Shown here: positions 44,089 through 53,201 of the stretch, one piece after another | Position numbering within the stretch: position 1 is the first letter of the stretch | How the letters are laid out: each line of letters starts with the position of its first letter | NCBI RefSeq assembly: GCF_900108035.1 | Contig: NZ_FNVS01000015.1 | Location: 1 to 64,000 of the forward strand | Source of the DNA: Parabacteroides chinchillae | GTDB lineage: Bacteria; Bacteroidota; Bacteroidia; Bacteroidales; Tannerellaceae | DNA: 64,000 bases | Direction of reading: 5' to 3' | Notes under the pieces: model-generated | Told to the model about the DNA's origin: nothing | What the model saw: the letters and a program-made list of their open reading frames with translations, nothing else | The model's database searches: none | Program-made: the position numbers and the translations under genes

Positions 44089-45933
44089 ATGAAGGACACC
44101 GTTGAGACTAATCTGCCTGTAGAAGAAACCGGCAAATTGGAAGAAGCTAAAGCTCCGGTTATCGGATCGGAAGAAACTCCGAATAATGTTGAAAACACAG
44201 TTTCGGAAGAAGAAGTTACTGCTGTCAGCAAGTTAACCAAAGAAGAAATTGTCAATAAACTAACAGAGTTAGTTGAAAAATCGGCAGAAACTTCCCGTAG
44301 CGAAGTAGAATCTTTGAAACAGACATATTATAAGATTCGCCGCAGCGAGGTGGACGAACTAAAGAAAGTTTTCCTTGAAAATGGGGGAGAAGAAAAGGAT
44401 TTTGTAGCTCCTGAAGATGAAATAGAAAATCAAATCAAGAATTTACTGGCTACATATAAAGAAAAAAGGGCAGCTGTTCTTGCAGAAGAAGAACGTATAA
44501 AAGCAGAGAACTACACGCTTAAACTTCAACTGATTGATCAACTAAAAGCGTTAAGCGAAAGTCAGGAAGACTTCAACAAACTATATAACGACTTCAAGGA
44601 TATTCAACAGAAATGGAAAGATATCAAAGCCGTTCCACAAGAGCATGTAAACGACTTGTGGAAAGAATATACAACTTACAGCGAAAAGTTCTACGATATT
44701 ATAAAAATCAATAACCAGTTCCGTGACTACGACTTCAAAAAGAATCTTGAATTAAAGACAGCTCTTTGTGAGACGGTAGAAAAACTGGAAAATGAGCAGG
44801 ATGTTATTTCAGCTTTCCACCAATTACAGAAACTGCACCAGCAATGGCGCGAAATTGGTCCGGTAGCGAAAGAGTTGCGCGAAGATTTATGGACTCGTTT
44901 TAAAAATGCATCTACAGTTATCAACAAACGCCACCAGGAACATTTTGAGAAGCTGAAAGCAAAAGAACAGGAAAATCTGGAAGCTAAAACTGCAATCTGT
45001 GAAGAAATTGAAGCAATAGATTTCAGCACTTTGAAATCATTCAAAGACTGGGAGGAAAAAAACAAAGAAGTCATCGCCTTACAGGAAAAGTGGAAAACCA
45101 TCGGTTTTGCACCAAAGAAATTCAATGTAAAGATTTTTGAACGTTTCCGCGCCGCTTGTGACATTTACTTTAATAAAAAGAGTGAATTTTACAAGGCCAT
45201 CAAAGAGGAGATGGAAAAGAATCTCGAACTCAAAAAGGCATTATGTGAGAAGGTTGAAGCCTTAAAAGACAGCACAGATTGGAAAGAAACAACAGAGAAA
45301 ATGATTGCATTACAGAAAGAATGGAAAACCATCGGTTCCGTAGCCCGCAAACATTCAGATACTATCTGGAAACGTTTTATTTCTGCTTGTGACTATTTCT
45401 TTGAACAAAAAAATAAAAATGTAGTCTCACAAAAGAGCATCGAACAAAATAACCTATCTGCAAAAAAAGTATTAATTGAAAAAATTAACAGCCTAAATGA
45501 AACAGACCCTGAGGAGGCTTTGGCAACATTGAAAGGTCTTATGTCCGAGTGGGGTTCCATAGGTTTCGTCCCATTCAAAGAAAAAGATAAAATATACAAA
45601 GAATATCACGAAGCTATAGACAAACAGTTTGACCGTCTGAAAGTAGACAAGAACGACCGTAAGATGCAAAACTTCCGCAGCAATCTGAATGATATGGCCA
45701 GCGGCGAACACAGCAAAGGCAAACTTTACGGAGAACGTGAAAAGCTAATGCGCATGTACGAACGCATGAAAAATGAACTGCAGACTTACGAAAACAACAT
45801 CGGCTTCCTTAGTGTTTCATCAAAAGGTGGTGGCGGACTGTTGAAAGAGATGGAACGTAAGATCGAAAAGCTGAAGGAGGATATGGAGCTTACAATCAAA
45901 AAGATTGAAGCAATTGATGAAAATCTCGAATAA
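44089..45933 (+). CDS. DUF349-repeat coiled-coil protein
   Basis: The ATG at 44089 is preferred over a TTG two codons earlier. The 614-residue protein is highly charged and helical. It has an acidic N-terminus, then five DUF349-type repeats marked by W-x-x-I-x-x-[VA]-[PA] and a downstream W/F-x-x-F/Y: QKWKDIKAVP, QQWREIGPVA, EKWKTIGFAP, KEWKTIGSVA and SEWGSIGFVP. The C-terminus is coiled coil. No membrane or catalytic motif is visible; function unknown. A hairpin terminator follows 28 bp after the stop. Confidence 0.88.
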   Translation: MKDTVETNLPVEETGKLEEAKAPVIGSEETPNNVENTVSEEEVTAVSKLTKEEIVNKLTELVEKSAETSRSEVESLKQTYYKIRRSEVDELKKVFLENGGEEKDFVAPEDEIENQIKNLLATYKEKRAAVLAEEERIKAENYTLKLQLIDQLKALSESQEDFNKLYNDFKDIQQKWKDIKAVPQEHVNDLWKEYTTYSEKFYDIIKINNQFRDYDFKKNLELKTALCETVEKLENEQDVISAFHQLQKLHQQWREIGPVAKELREDLWTRFKNASTVINKRHQEHFEKLKAKEQENLEAKTAICEEIEAIDFSTLKSFKDWEEKNKEVIALQEKWKTIGFAPKKFNVKIFERFRAACDIYFNKKSEFYKAIKEEMEKNLELKKALCEKVEALKDSTDWKETTEKMIALQKEWKTIGSVARKHSDTIWKRFISACDYFFEQKNKNVVSQKSIEQNNLSAKKVLIEKINSLNETDPEEALATLKGLMSEWGSIGFVPFKEKDKIYKEYHEAIDKQFDRLKVDKNDRKMQNFRSNLNDMASGEHSKGKLYGEREKLMRMYERMKNELQTYENNIGFLSVSSKGGGGLLKEMERKIEKLKEDMELTIKKIEAIDENLE

Positions 45934-45960
45934 ACCAAATTCAAAGACATAATAATTAAT

Positions 45961-45988
45961 GAAGCCGTCCTCTCAACAAGACGGCTTC
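45961..45988 (+). terminator. Terminator of the DUF349 gene
   Basis: GAAGCCGTC (45961-45969) and GACGGCTTC (45980-45988) form a perfect 9-bp stem followed by gttatttta. It lies inside the longest open frame of the next gene, which argues for that gene's later start at 46004. Confidence 0.8.
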
Positions 45989-46003
45989 GTTATTTTATCT
46001 GCT

Positions 46004-47212
46004 ATGACCAGAAAAATTCATTACTTTAATCCGGGCCATGAAACAGCCATACTTTTAGGAACAGAAAACTATACTCCGCCAGCCAATGTACAAAGAATGA
46101 CAAAAGAGCTGGCTTTCTTGCCCGCATGGTATGCAAATCCGGAGGATTATGTACTAATAGATGAAATAAATTCTCTTCACTTTCTATCTTTACAACCCGA
46201 AGTATTTCATCCGTTTGCCACTCCTGTAATACCCAAAGAAATAAACAAATTTATTTCTTCTTCCGAAAAAACAGAAGCGGCTCCCTGGGGATTATCACCT
46301 CATAGCATCCAATTATTTGAAAAACTAAAAAAGAAATTTGCACTAAACATAGCTGTCCCAAGCTGGAAAGAAGAATACAAACGCTTGGCCGGACGGCAAA
46401 CAGCAGCCGAATGCCTGGAGATGTTACGTAACTTATTACCAGGCATTTCAATTCCTTCTACCCCGGCATTTTGCACCCAAATTGATGAAATAAAAAAACA
46501 CCTTACATTACACCATGCGCCCTTTATTCTGAAAACCCCATATTCTTCTTCCGGAAGAGGATTGCATTGGATAAACAGGCCTGAACTGACCGACAAAGAC
46601 AAAGCCTGGATAAACGGGGCTTTCAACAAACAACGAACCATCAGTATAGAATACGGCCTGGATAAAGTACAAGATTTTGCTATGGAATTTTATTCCGATG
46701 GAAAAGGAACGGTAGAATACAAGGGTCTGTCTGTTTTCAACACAGAAGAGAAAGGTTCTTATTCCGGTAATATTTTACAGAATCAGGAAGACATGAGAGC
46801 CCTACTTTGTCGTTATTCGGACAAAGACAAGTTTCAACAAATTCAGAATGCTGTTTGTCTGGCATTACAAAAAATATATGGCAATATATACACGGGGTAT
46901 TTAGGAGTTGATATGCTGGTATATAAAGAAAAGAACGGAAGTTATTCCATTCATCCCTGTATTGAAATCAATATGCGGTATACAATGGGAATGGTAGCCA
47001 TCCGATTATTTGAAAAGTATATAGACTTCAAAAAGAAAGGTGATTTCTGTATTACCTACAACCATCAGATCGGTGAAGCATACGAAAACCATCATTTCAT
47101 GGAAAAGGCTTATCCGCTAAAACTGGAAAACGGTAAGATTACAGAAGGTTATCTCTCCCTTTGTCCGGTTACAAAGGAAACCCGCTACAGGGCTTATATA
47201 TTAATGACATAA
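46004..47212 (+). CDS. Uncharacterised ATP-grasp-like protein
   Basis: The start is set at ATG 46004 (MTRKIHYFNPGHETAILLG), because the frame's earlier ATG at 45959 would translate a terminator hairpin. The roughly 402-residue protein has FILKTPYSSSGRGLHWI (about 177-193), resembling the glycine-rich nucleotide loop of ATP-grasp ligases, and a C-terminal CIEINMRYTMG (about 320-330) resembling the E-x-N metal site. No signal peptide. I recognise similar proteins only as Bacteroidetes hypotheticals. It converges with the cupin gene with a 4-bp gap. Fold moderately sure, reaction unknown. Confidence 0.65.
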   Translation: MTRKIHYFNPGHETAILLGTENYTPPANVQRMTKELAFLPAWYANPEDYVLIDEINSLHFLSLQPEVFHPFATPVIPKEINKFISSSEKTEAAPWGLSPHSIQLFEKLKKKFALNIAVPSWKEEYKRLAGRQTAAECLEMLRNLLPGISIPSTPAFCTQIDEIKKHLTLHHAPFILKTPYSSSGRGLHWINRPELTDKDKAWINGAFNKQRTISIEYGLDKVQDFAMEFYSDGKGTVEYKGLSVFNTEEKGSYSGNILQNQEDMRALLCRYSDKDKFQQIQNAVCLALQKIYGNIYTGYLGVDMLVYKEKNGSYSIHPCIEINMRYTMGMVAIRLFEKYIDFKKKGDFCITYNHQIGEAYENHHFMEKAYPLKLENGKITEGYLSLCPVTKETRYRAYILMT

Positions 47213-47216
47213 ATAT

Positions 47217-47723
47217 CTATTGCCGGCATAATTGCTCTATTATTTCTATATCCTGTGGATATGCAGCTTGCAACTCTTTCTTCTTCGCCAATTCAAAGTC
47301 TGCATATTCAAAGCCGGGAGCCACAGCGCAACTTACCAAACTAAAACCATAAGGCTCTTTCAAACGAGCGGCAAACCATACTCCAGGCTCAATAGTTATC
47401 TGTAATTCCCCATCTTCCCTATCTGATAACTCGCGGACAACCAAACAACCTTGCTCAAACGAATAAATGAATAAAGGCTCTCCTTTATGGAAAAACCAGC
47501 TCTCGGGCGATTTAATACGGTGAAAAGCAGAAAAATCCTGACCTTCCAATAAATAATAAATTGTGGTAAGAACCCTTTTATCAGAAGGATACCCTTCAAG
47601 TGGTTTCCAACATTCAGGACGATATACCTCTCTACAATAACCTCCTTCCGGATGCGGAGTCATACCTAAACGTCCGATCCAATATTCGGCCAGCGTCTCA
47701 TTTTCCATCATACCCATATTCAT
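47217..47723 (-). CDS. Cupin (DUF985-type) protein
   Basis: The 168-residue protein is a single RmlC-like cupin of the DUF985 group: MTPHPEGGYCREVYR (about 21-35), SAFHRIKSPESWFFHKGEPL (about 64-83) and EPYGFSLVSCAVAPGFEYADFEL (near 122-144). Possible starts cluster at M1, M3, M5 and M6. Its biochemical role is not known; some relatives are predicted sugar or small-molecule isomerases. It is 32 bp downstream of the LytTR regulator on the same strand but reads as an independent housekeeping-type gene. Confidence 0.8.
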   Translation of the reverse strand: MNMGMMENETLAEYWIGRLGMTPHPEGGYCREVYRPECWKPLEGYPSDKRVLTTIYYLLEGQDFSAFHRIKSPESWFFHKGEPLFIYSFEQGCLVVRELSDREDGELQITIEPGVWFAARLKEPYGFSLVSCAVAPGFEYADFELAKKKELQAAYPQDIEIIEQLCRQ

Positions 47724-47755
47724 ACCACAAACTATTTATCAGATTAATATAGTTC

Positions 47756-48460
47756 CTATAAAACATCCGTCAAAATTTGTTTAAATACCACCTCCCTGAA
47801 ATTACGAGCTACCGGTATTTTATGTATTCCAATAAACAACTGGTTCCCTTCCAGACCTTCTACCATCAACTTATTCACTATATAGGAACGATGCGTTTGT
47901 AAAAACTGGACTCCAGGTAATGATTTCATGATTTTTTTCATGGAAGAGTGCACAGTAAACTTGCCGGAAGGTAAATAGATAACAATATAATTCTCCATTC
48001 CTTCAATAAAAAGGATGTCTTTCAAAAATACCTTGATCATCTGTTTGTCACTCTTTACAAACAAGTATTTATCAAGATTATTAGCCATATTCATCTCTTT
48101 TTGCAATATGTTGTAAACCTTGTTAACTGCTTTCAGAAACCGGTCGAACGAGATTGGCTTTAACAAATAATCTGTCACATCCAACTCATACCCCCGTAAA
48201 GCATATTGTTCGTAAGCAGATGTAATAATTACCTTCGGAGGATTTGCCAGTGTTGCCAAAAGATCCAGTCCGGAAAGGTAAGGCATCTCAATATCCAGCA
48301 AAAGCAAATCCGGCTGTTCCGTTTTCAATAACTTATCCAATTGAATAGCATCTTCGCATACACCGGTAAGTGTAAGAAAATCTACTTTCTCCACGTAAGA
48401 AACCAATCCTTTACGGGCCATTGGTTCATCATCGGTAATTACACACTTAACAGATTGCAT
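47756..48460 (-). CDS. LytTR-family response regulator
   Basis: A receiver domain (about 1-118; acidic D10/D11, phosphorylation site D56 in LLLLDIEMP, TSAYEQYALRGYELD) is followed by a LytTR DNA-binding domain (about 137-232, FVKSDKQMIKVFLKDILFIEG). It is the third gene after an outer-membrane barrel and a histidine kinase, whose 3' end it overlaps by 14 bp. It is probably the output of that kinase; targets unknown. Confidence 0.95.
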   Translation of the reverse strand: MQSVKCVITDDEPMARKGLVSYVEKVDFLTLTGVCEDAIQLDKLLKTEQPDLLLLDIEMPYLSGLDLLATLANPPKVIITSAYEQYALRGYELDVTDYLLKPISFDRFLKAVNKVYNILQKEMNMANNLDKYLFVKSDKQMIKVFLKDILFIEGMENYIVIYLPSGKFTVHSSMKKIMKSLPGVQFLQTHRSYIVNKLMVEGLEGNQLFIGIHKIPVARNFREVVFKQILTDVL

Positions 48461-49481
48461 CTTCTAACACAATAAACAATTTTACAACAAAAATATTATC
48501 TTCTTTACTAATTTCCAATGTATGTTTGCCAGGATATAACAGGGCAAGCCGCCTCCGCAGATTATCTAAACCGATACCGGCACGTTTACGAGTTTGGATA
48601 ACAGAAGGCGGTATAGAGTTTGTTACACTAAAAAAGAGTCCGTTCTTTTCTTTTCGTGCAGTAATATCTATTTTATAATCACCTCCTACATATTTAAAAG
48701 CGTTCTCCAACAACGGTAATAATAGTAGAGGAGAGACTCTATACTTCTGCAAAGACGGATCAAAAAATGTATTCAGTTCCAGCCTCTCGTTTGCGCGGAG
48801 CTTCTGTAAGGCAATATAGGTATTCAAATAATCAAACTCTTGCTCCAATAACACTTTGTTATCTTCCGAATACAATTGATAACGCAGCAACTCCGACAAC
48901 ATTTCTATAGTACGCCGCGGCTCTTTATTCTTTTCATCTATCTGGAAATAAATCGTATTTAAAACATTAAACAGAAAATGAGGATGATATTGAGATTTCA
49001 AGAATTTCAGTTCCATTTCCAATTGGTCAGTTCTTATCTTTTCCAGTTGTAAAGTTTGCCGATGATAATCCGTTTCCAGCTGATTCGTACGAAGAATAAT
49101 ATAATAAATTAAAAAAAGTGGTATGTAAATCACATTGGCTACTACATAATCAGTAATAATATTCCCCATATATAAAACACCTAGCCGGTCACCTACAAAC
49201 ATTATCAAATTCATAACAACCAACAAGTTCAGTATTATCAGCATACATTCCGAAACAACAGATATTTTCAATTTCGGCCTTACCCGGGAAAGAAAATACC
49301 GACTGGCAAAATCAAAAGCGTAGCACATTACAATCGTAGTACATAAAGCAAATAGATGGTACTTCATAGGACCACTGCTCCACGGTATTTCATATCGCAA
49401 CAAATCTGTGGTAAACCGAATACAGTTAAACATCACGACTCCAAGAAACAAAGGGGACAGAGCACGAAACAAAAACTTCAT
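48447..49481 (-). CDS. LytS-type sensor histidine kinase
   Basis: The 344-residue protein has four membrane segments in the first 130 residues and no recognisable periplasmic sensor domain. The phospho-accepting block is QYHPHFLFNVLNTIYF (about 165-180), followed by a HATPase segment (LLPLLENAFKYVGG, GIGLDNLRRRLALLYPG). It overlaps the regulator gene by 14 bp and starts 13 bp after the outer-membrane barrel gene, so the three form one operon. Confidence 0.93.
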   Translation of the reverse strand: MKFLFRALSPLFLGVVMFNCIRFTTDLLRYEIPWSSGPMKYHLFALCTTIVMCYAFDFASRYFLSRVRPKLKISVVSECMLIILNLLVVMNLIMFVGDRLGVLYMGNIITDYVVANVIYIPLFLIYYIILRTNQLETDYHRQTLQLEKIRTDQLEMELKFLKSQYHPHFLFNVLNTIYFQIDEKNKEPRRTIEMLSELLRYQLYSEDNKVLLEQEFDYLNTYIALQKLRANERLELNTFFDPSLQKYRVSPLLLLPLLENAFKYVGGDYKIDITARKEKNGLFFSVTNSIPPSVIQTRKRAGIGLDNLRRRLALLYPGKHTLEISKEDNIFVVKLFIVLEDAIC

Positions 49482-49494
49482 ATATATTATTTTA

Positions 49495-51687
49495 TTACAA
49501 ATTTATCCTTTTACTTTCATCTATACTATTTTTTGAGCGACTCTCTTTTGCATTATATCCACTATTAAAACGGTAAGAAAATGAGATGCCGATAAGAGAC
49601 TGGCTCTCGTGTTCTTTTACAGAGGCTTTCTGATCGGGTGTAACCACATCCATATTTCGATTGTACGTATTAAAAATATCTCTCGCATATAATTGTATGC
49701 TCCCTTTACCTTTCAGTATTTGCTTTTTGATACCCGCATCCATCTGCCAGACAGGAGCCATTAAAGCCTGTCCCGCAGCTATCTTGCTTCTATAAGAGAC
49801 ATTCAACTCGGCCGACCACCCTTTTCCAAAAGAAAACTGATTATTGAATCCTCCTACAAAAGCCAATCGTTTGCTTACTTGTTCCTCTCCGTCTGCCAAC
49901 CACCGAAAATGATTATAAATAGCAGATGCATTTACATTTATATCCCAGAAAGATGTAAACGGCAAATTAGAGGTACTGATACGCGGCCCCAAACTAAAAG
50001 CCGAAGAATAATTGGCCGGCGAAACCAGTATCCGGTTATCGTCCATCAACGAAAAGCTCTTTACTATTACATCATGAATGTGCGTAAAGAAAAAGCTTGC
50101 CTTAAACAACGTTTTATGAATATACGCAAACTCCAGGTTATTGGATAACTGGGGCTTTAACATAGTATTCCCTTGTTCATAAGTATAGTCGTCGAAGATG
50201 TAAATAAAAGGATTCAAGTCGCCGTAGTCAGGACGTACAATCCGCCGGCCATAAAATAAAGACAGACTACTTTCCCTAATGCTGAACAGCACTAACAGCG
50301 TAGGGAATACGTTTGTATAATGTTGTGTGAAAGAAGAGTCTCTTTGAACTGAGTTTCCCGATTGTTTTCCGGTAACCCGCGTGTTTTCTACCCGTAAACC
50401 GGCTTCTACATGTATCGGCTTGAAATCTGCTTTCAGCTGCAAATAGCCCGCATTAATGTTTTCTTCATACACAAAACAATTACTGATAGAAGTATTATAA
50501 ATATACTCTCCATTTAGTACATCTGCATAATTTGCACTATTATCCAGTTTTACAAATGATGTCTTTGCACCTGCATCCAACGACCATTTATCGCCATGAG
50601 GTAAAGCCAGGTTCACTTGTCCTGTATACAGGTTTAATATCCCATTCATATGTCCTTGCAAAGAATCTCTTTTTTGTCGATCAAAAGTTGCATCATGAAA
50701 TACGTCGTGCTGGAACTGATTATCATTATATTTAAAACGGAGGTAGTCAAAAGATGCATCCAACCTTTTTCCTTCCGAATCGAATTTATGAGTAAAATTT
50801 ATTCCGACCGTCAGATTCGTAGTTTTCTTCCGGCTGTCATTCCATGTATACCGGGTTGAATCCGATTGCTCCCTTAAAGTTTTAAAATAGGAATCCATTG
50901 TCCCAATCCGGTGTTTATCATAATGATTACCATCAAAAGTGAAACCTAATGTACTACGATTTGTCAGATAATAATCAAGCCCTACACGATAATAGTGCAT
51001 TTTGTTGAGGTCGCGCCGATAAGAATTCTGGTGCAGATTTAATCCGGTATCTTCACCTGTACGTGGATCAACAAACACACGGGCAATATTCATTTCATCA
51101 TATTCTTGCCCCTGGTAGTAAGAATAAGTTGCAAACATATTAAACTTTTCATTCCGGTAATTCAGTGACGCACTACCATATCCGGTAGAATAACGCCCTT
51201 GAGTAAAGTTTCCGTTAAGCACGATATTCATTCCCCGGAGTTTGATCTTACGCGTATGAATGTCAATGACTCCCGAGTTACCGCTAGCGTCATAGCGTGA
51301 GGAAGGATGCGTAATAAGATCTATCTTTTCTGCTGTTGTAGCGGGTGTGGACTTCAATAGGTTTACCAGTTCCTGTCCGCTCAGATAGGTAGATTTGCCG
51401 TCCATCAAAATATTGATTCCGGATTGACCATTCAATATGATTGTCCCGTCATTATTCACAATCACACCAGGTAATCCGCGAAGGGCATCATACAGACTGC
51501 CCTGGTTACGAGCTACAGAAGCATCTAGCCGGAAAGTTGTTTTATCAGGCTGTATTTGTACTGACGGAAGTTTAGCTATTACAACTACTTCCTCAATCTT
51601 TTGGTCTGCAATTGTATCGGTTTGTGCCCACAACGAGCTTACCGAAAGATATATTATACTTAATAATAAAAGATAAACTTTACACAT
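49495..51687 (-). CDS. Outer-membrane beta-barrel protein, TonB-receptor-like (family 14 type)
   Basis: A signal peptide (about 1-21) is followed directly by a plug domain: KIEEVVVIAKLPSVQIQPDK (31-50), ALRGLPGVIVNNDG and INILMDGKSTYLSGQEL. The rest is a large barrel ending in ISFSYRFNSG plus a 17-residue basic tail. Unlike SusC-type proteins there is no carboxypeptidase-regulatory-like domain. It is co-transcribed with a LytS/LytTR pair, which probably responds to or controls it. A perfect 16-bp hairpin ends 1 nt before its start codon. Confidence 0.88.
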   Translation of the reverse strand: MCKVYLLLLSIIYLSVSSLWAQTDTIADQKIEEVVVIAKLPSVQIQPDKTTFRLDASVARNQGSLYDALRGLPGVIVNNDGTIILNGQSGINILMDGKSTYLSGQELVNLLKSTPATTAEKIDLITHPSSRYDASGNSGVIDIHTRKIKLRGMNIVLNGNFTQGRYSTGYGSASLNYRNEKFNMFATYSYYQGQEYDEMNIARVFVDPRTGEDTGLNLHQNSYRRDLNKMHYYRVGLDYYLTNRSTLGFTFDGNHYDKHRIGTMDSYFKTLREQSDSTRYTWNDSRKKTTNLTVGINFTHKFDSEGKRLDASFDYLRFKYNDNQFQHDVFHDATFDRQKRDSLQGHMNGILNLYTGQVNLALPHGDKWSLDAGAKTSFVKLDNSANYADVLNGEYIYNTSISNCFVYEENINAGYLQLKADFKPIHVEAGLRVENTRVTGKQSGNSVQRDSSFTQHYTNVFPTLLVLFSIRESSLSLFYGRRIVRPDYGDLNPFIYIFDDYTYEQGNTMLKPQLSNNLEFAYIHKTLFKASFFFTHIHDVIVKSFSLMDDNRILVSPANYSSAFSLGPRISTSNLPFTSFWDINVNASAIYNHFRWLADGEEQVSKRLAFVGGFNNQFSFGKGWSAELNVSYRSKIAAGQALMAPVWQMDAGIKKQILKGKGSIQLYARDIFNTYNRNMDVVTPDQKASVKEHESQSLIGISFSYRFNSGYNAKESRSKNSIDESKRINL

Positions 51688-51688
51688 A

Positions 51689-51727
51689 GCACCTCTACTT
51701 TTGATTTTGATTCAAAAGTAGAGGTGC
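51689..51727 (-). promoter_or_regulatory. Perfect 16-bp hairpin abutting the start codon of the barrel gene
   Basis: On the minus strand GCACCTCTACTTTTGA (51727-51712), a 7-nt loop and its exact complement (51704-51689) are followed by one T and then the ATG. In RNA the stem would bury the ribosome-landing region. It could be a translational switch, an mRNA end signal for the upstream gene, or a binding site for a dimeric regulator. Confidence 0.65.
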
Positions 51728-51790
51728 CACTTTCATTCTTCAAATAAATATGACGAATGGAATGGTTTTGTTGACTAATGGTTAAATCAT

Positions 51791-53179
51791 CTACCCGGGA
51801 AGTGTCTCCTGTTTCAATTGTTCAACAAATTTATCTATCCGCTGCATTTCTTTAGGAATATCAATACCTTGCGGACAATGCTCGTTACACTGGTTGCACC
51901 CGGTACAGTGGTCTGCCTGGCGAAGTTTAGGTACACTACGATCATAACCAACCAAAAAGGCACGGCGAGCTTCCTTGTAGTTTGCATCTCCTTTACTTTG
52001 TGATACGTTACCTTCATTCACACATTTATTATAATGCAAAAGGACTGCCGGAATATCAATTGCATAAGGACAAGGCATGCAATATTTACAATCATTACAC
52101 GGAATTGTAGGATATGCAATTATCAATTCTGCCATTTCCTCCAGAAAATCTTTATCGTCATCAGCCAGAGGTACAAGTGGAGCATATGTACGGATATTAT
52201 CCTGTAAATGTTCCATATAAGTCATGCCACTTAACACCGTAAGAACATTCTCCGGCGAACCGGCAAAACGAAAAGCCCATGAAGCAACACTATCATCAGG
52301 ACGACGTTGCTTTAGCCGTGTTATAATATGATCCGGCAAGTTGGAAAGCCTGCCCCCCAATAGTGGTTCCATAATAACAGCAGGGATTCCGCGTTTTTCA
52401 AGTTCTCCATATAAATATTCGGCATTGACATTTTGGGCAGTAGCATGCTTCCAATCGACATAATTCAATTGTATCTGCACAAAGTCCCATTTAACCGAAT
52501 CATGCATGGCCAGGACCTGATCAAAAACGGTCACATCCCCGTGGAACGACCATCCGAGACGACGGATACGACCTGCCTCACGTTCTGCAATCAAAAAATC
52601 CAATATTCCATTGTCAATATAACGCCTGTTAAAAACCTCCATTCCACCACCACCAATAGCATGAAGCAGATAATAGTCAAAATAATCGGTTTGCAAATCT
52701 TCAAATGATTTCCGGTACATTGCTATAGAGTTCTCTCTTGATGAATTAGCAAAGTTGGATAATTTGGTAGCAATAAACAACTTCTCACGTGGATGCCGTT
52801 TCAGAGCAATACCCGTAGCCTTTTCCGACCAACCTTGTACATACACAGGAGATGTATCAAAATAATTCACACCATGTGCAATTGCATAATCCACCAATTC
52901 ATTTACCGCATCCTGATCAATCAGATCACCATTGCCATCAGGAGAAGGTATTGTCGGCCAACGCATACATCCATACCCTAATAAAGAAACTTTATCTTCA
53001 TTACCTGGCAGAACACGGTATGTCATCCGGTCTGTAGGAACAGCAAGAGAAGCATTTCCTACAGAACTTTTCTCCGGTTTAGAAGTACAACCATAAAGTG
53101 TAGCCGTTGTAGTAGCTGCAGTAAGTCCTACAATATTTAAAAATTCGCGACGATTTATGTTCTTATCTTGTTCTTTCAT
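51791..53179 (-). CDS. Tat-exported aldo/keto reductase with C-terminal ferredoxin domain
   Basis: The start is placed at 53179 (MKEQDKNINRREFLN), because a longer frame would overlap the upstream gene by 83 bp. The N-terminus is a twin-arginine signal that ends near a lipobox-like cysteine (LYGCTS). The aldo/keto reductase barrel has YFDTSPVYVQG with the catalytic tyrosine and a KLSN block. About 60-120 residues at the end bind iron-sulfur clusters: CKYCMPCPYAIDIP and CTGCNQCNEHCPQGID. About 462 residues. It lies 22 bp from the polyferredoxin gene, which may feed it electrons. Confidence 0.85.
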   Translation of the reverse strand: MKEQDKNINRREFLNIVGLTAATTTATLYGCTSKPEKSSVGNASLAVPTDRMTYRVLPGNEDKVSLLGYGCMRWPTIPSPDGNGDLIDQDAVNELVDYAIAHGVNYFDTSPVYVQGWSEKATGIALKRHPREKLFIATKLSNFANSSRENSIAMYRKSFEDLQTDYFDYYLLHAIGGGGMEVFNRRYIDNGILDFLIAEREAGRIRRLGWSFHGDVTVFDQVLAMHDSVKWDFVQIQLNYVDWKHATAQNVNAEYLYGELEKRGIPAVIMEPLLGGRLSNLPDHIITRLKQRRPDDSVASWAFRFAGSPENVLTVLSGMTYMEHLQDNIRTYAPLVPLADDDKDFLEEMAELIIAYPTIPCNDCKYCMPCPYAIDIPAVLLHYNKCVNEGNVSQSKGDANYKEARRAFLVGYDRSVPKLRQADHCTGCNQCNEHCPQGIDIPKEMQRIDKFVEQLKQETLPG

Positions 53180-53201
53180 GTTGTTAGTCTTTATAAATAA
53201 A

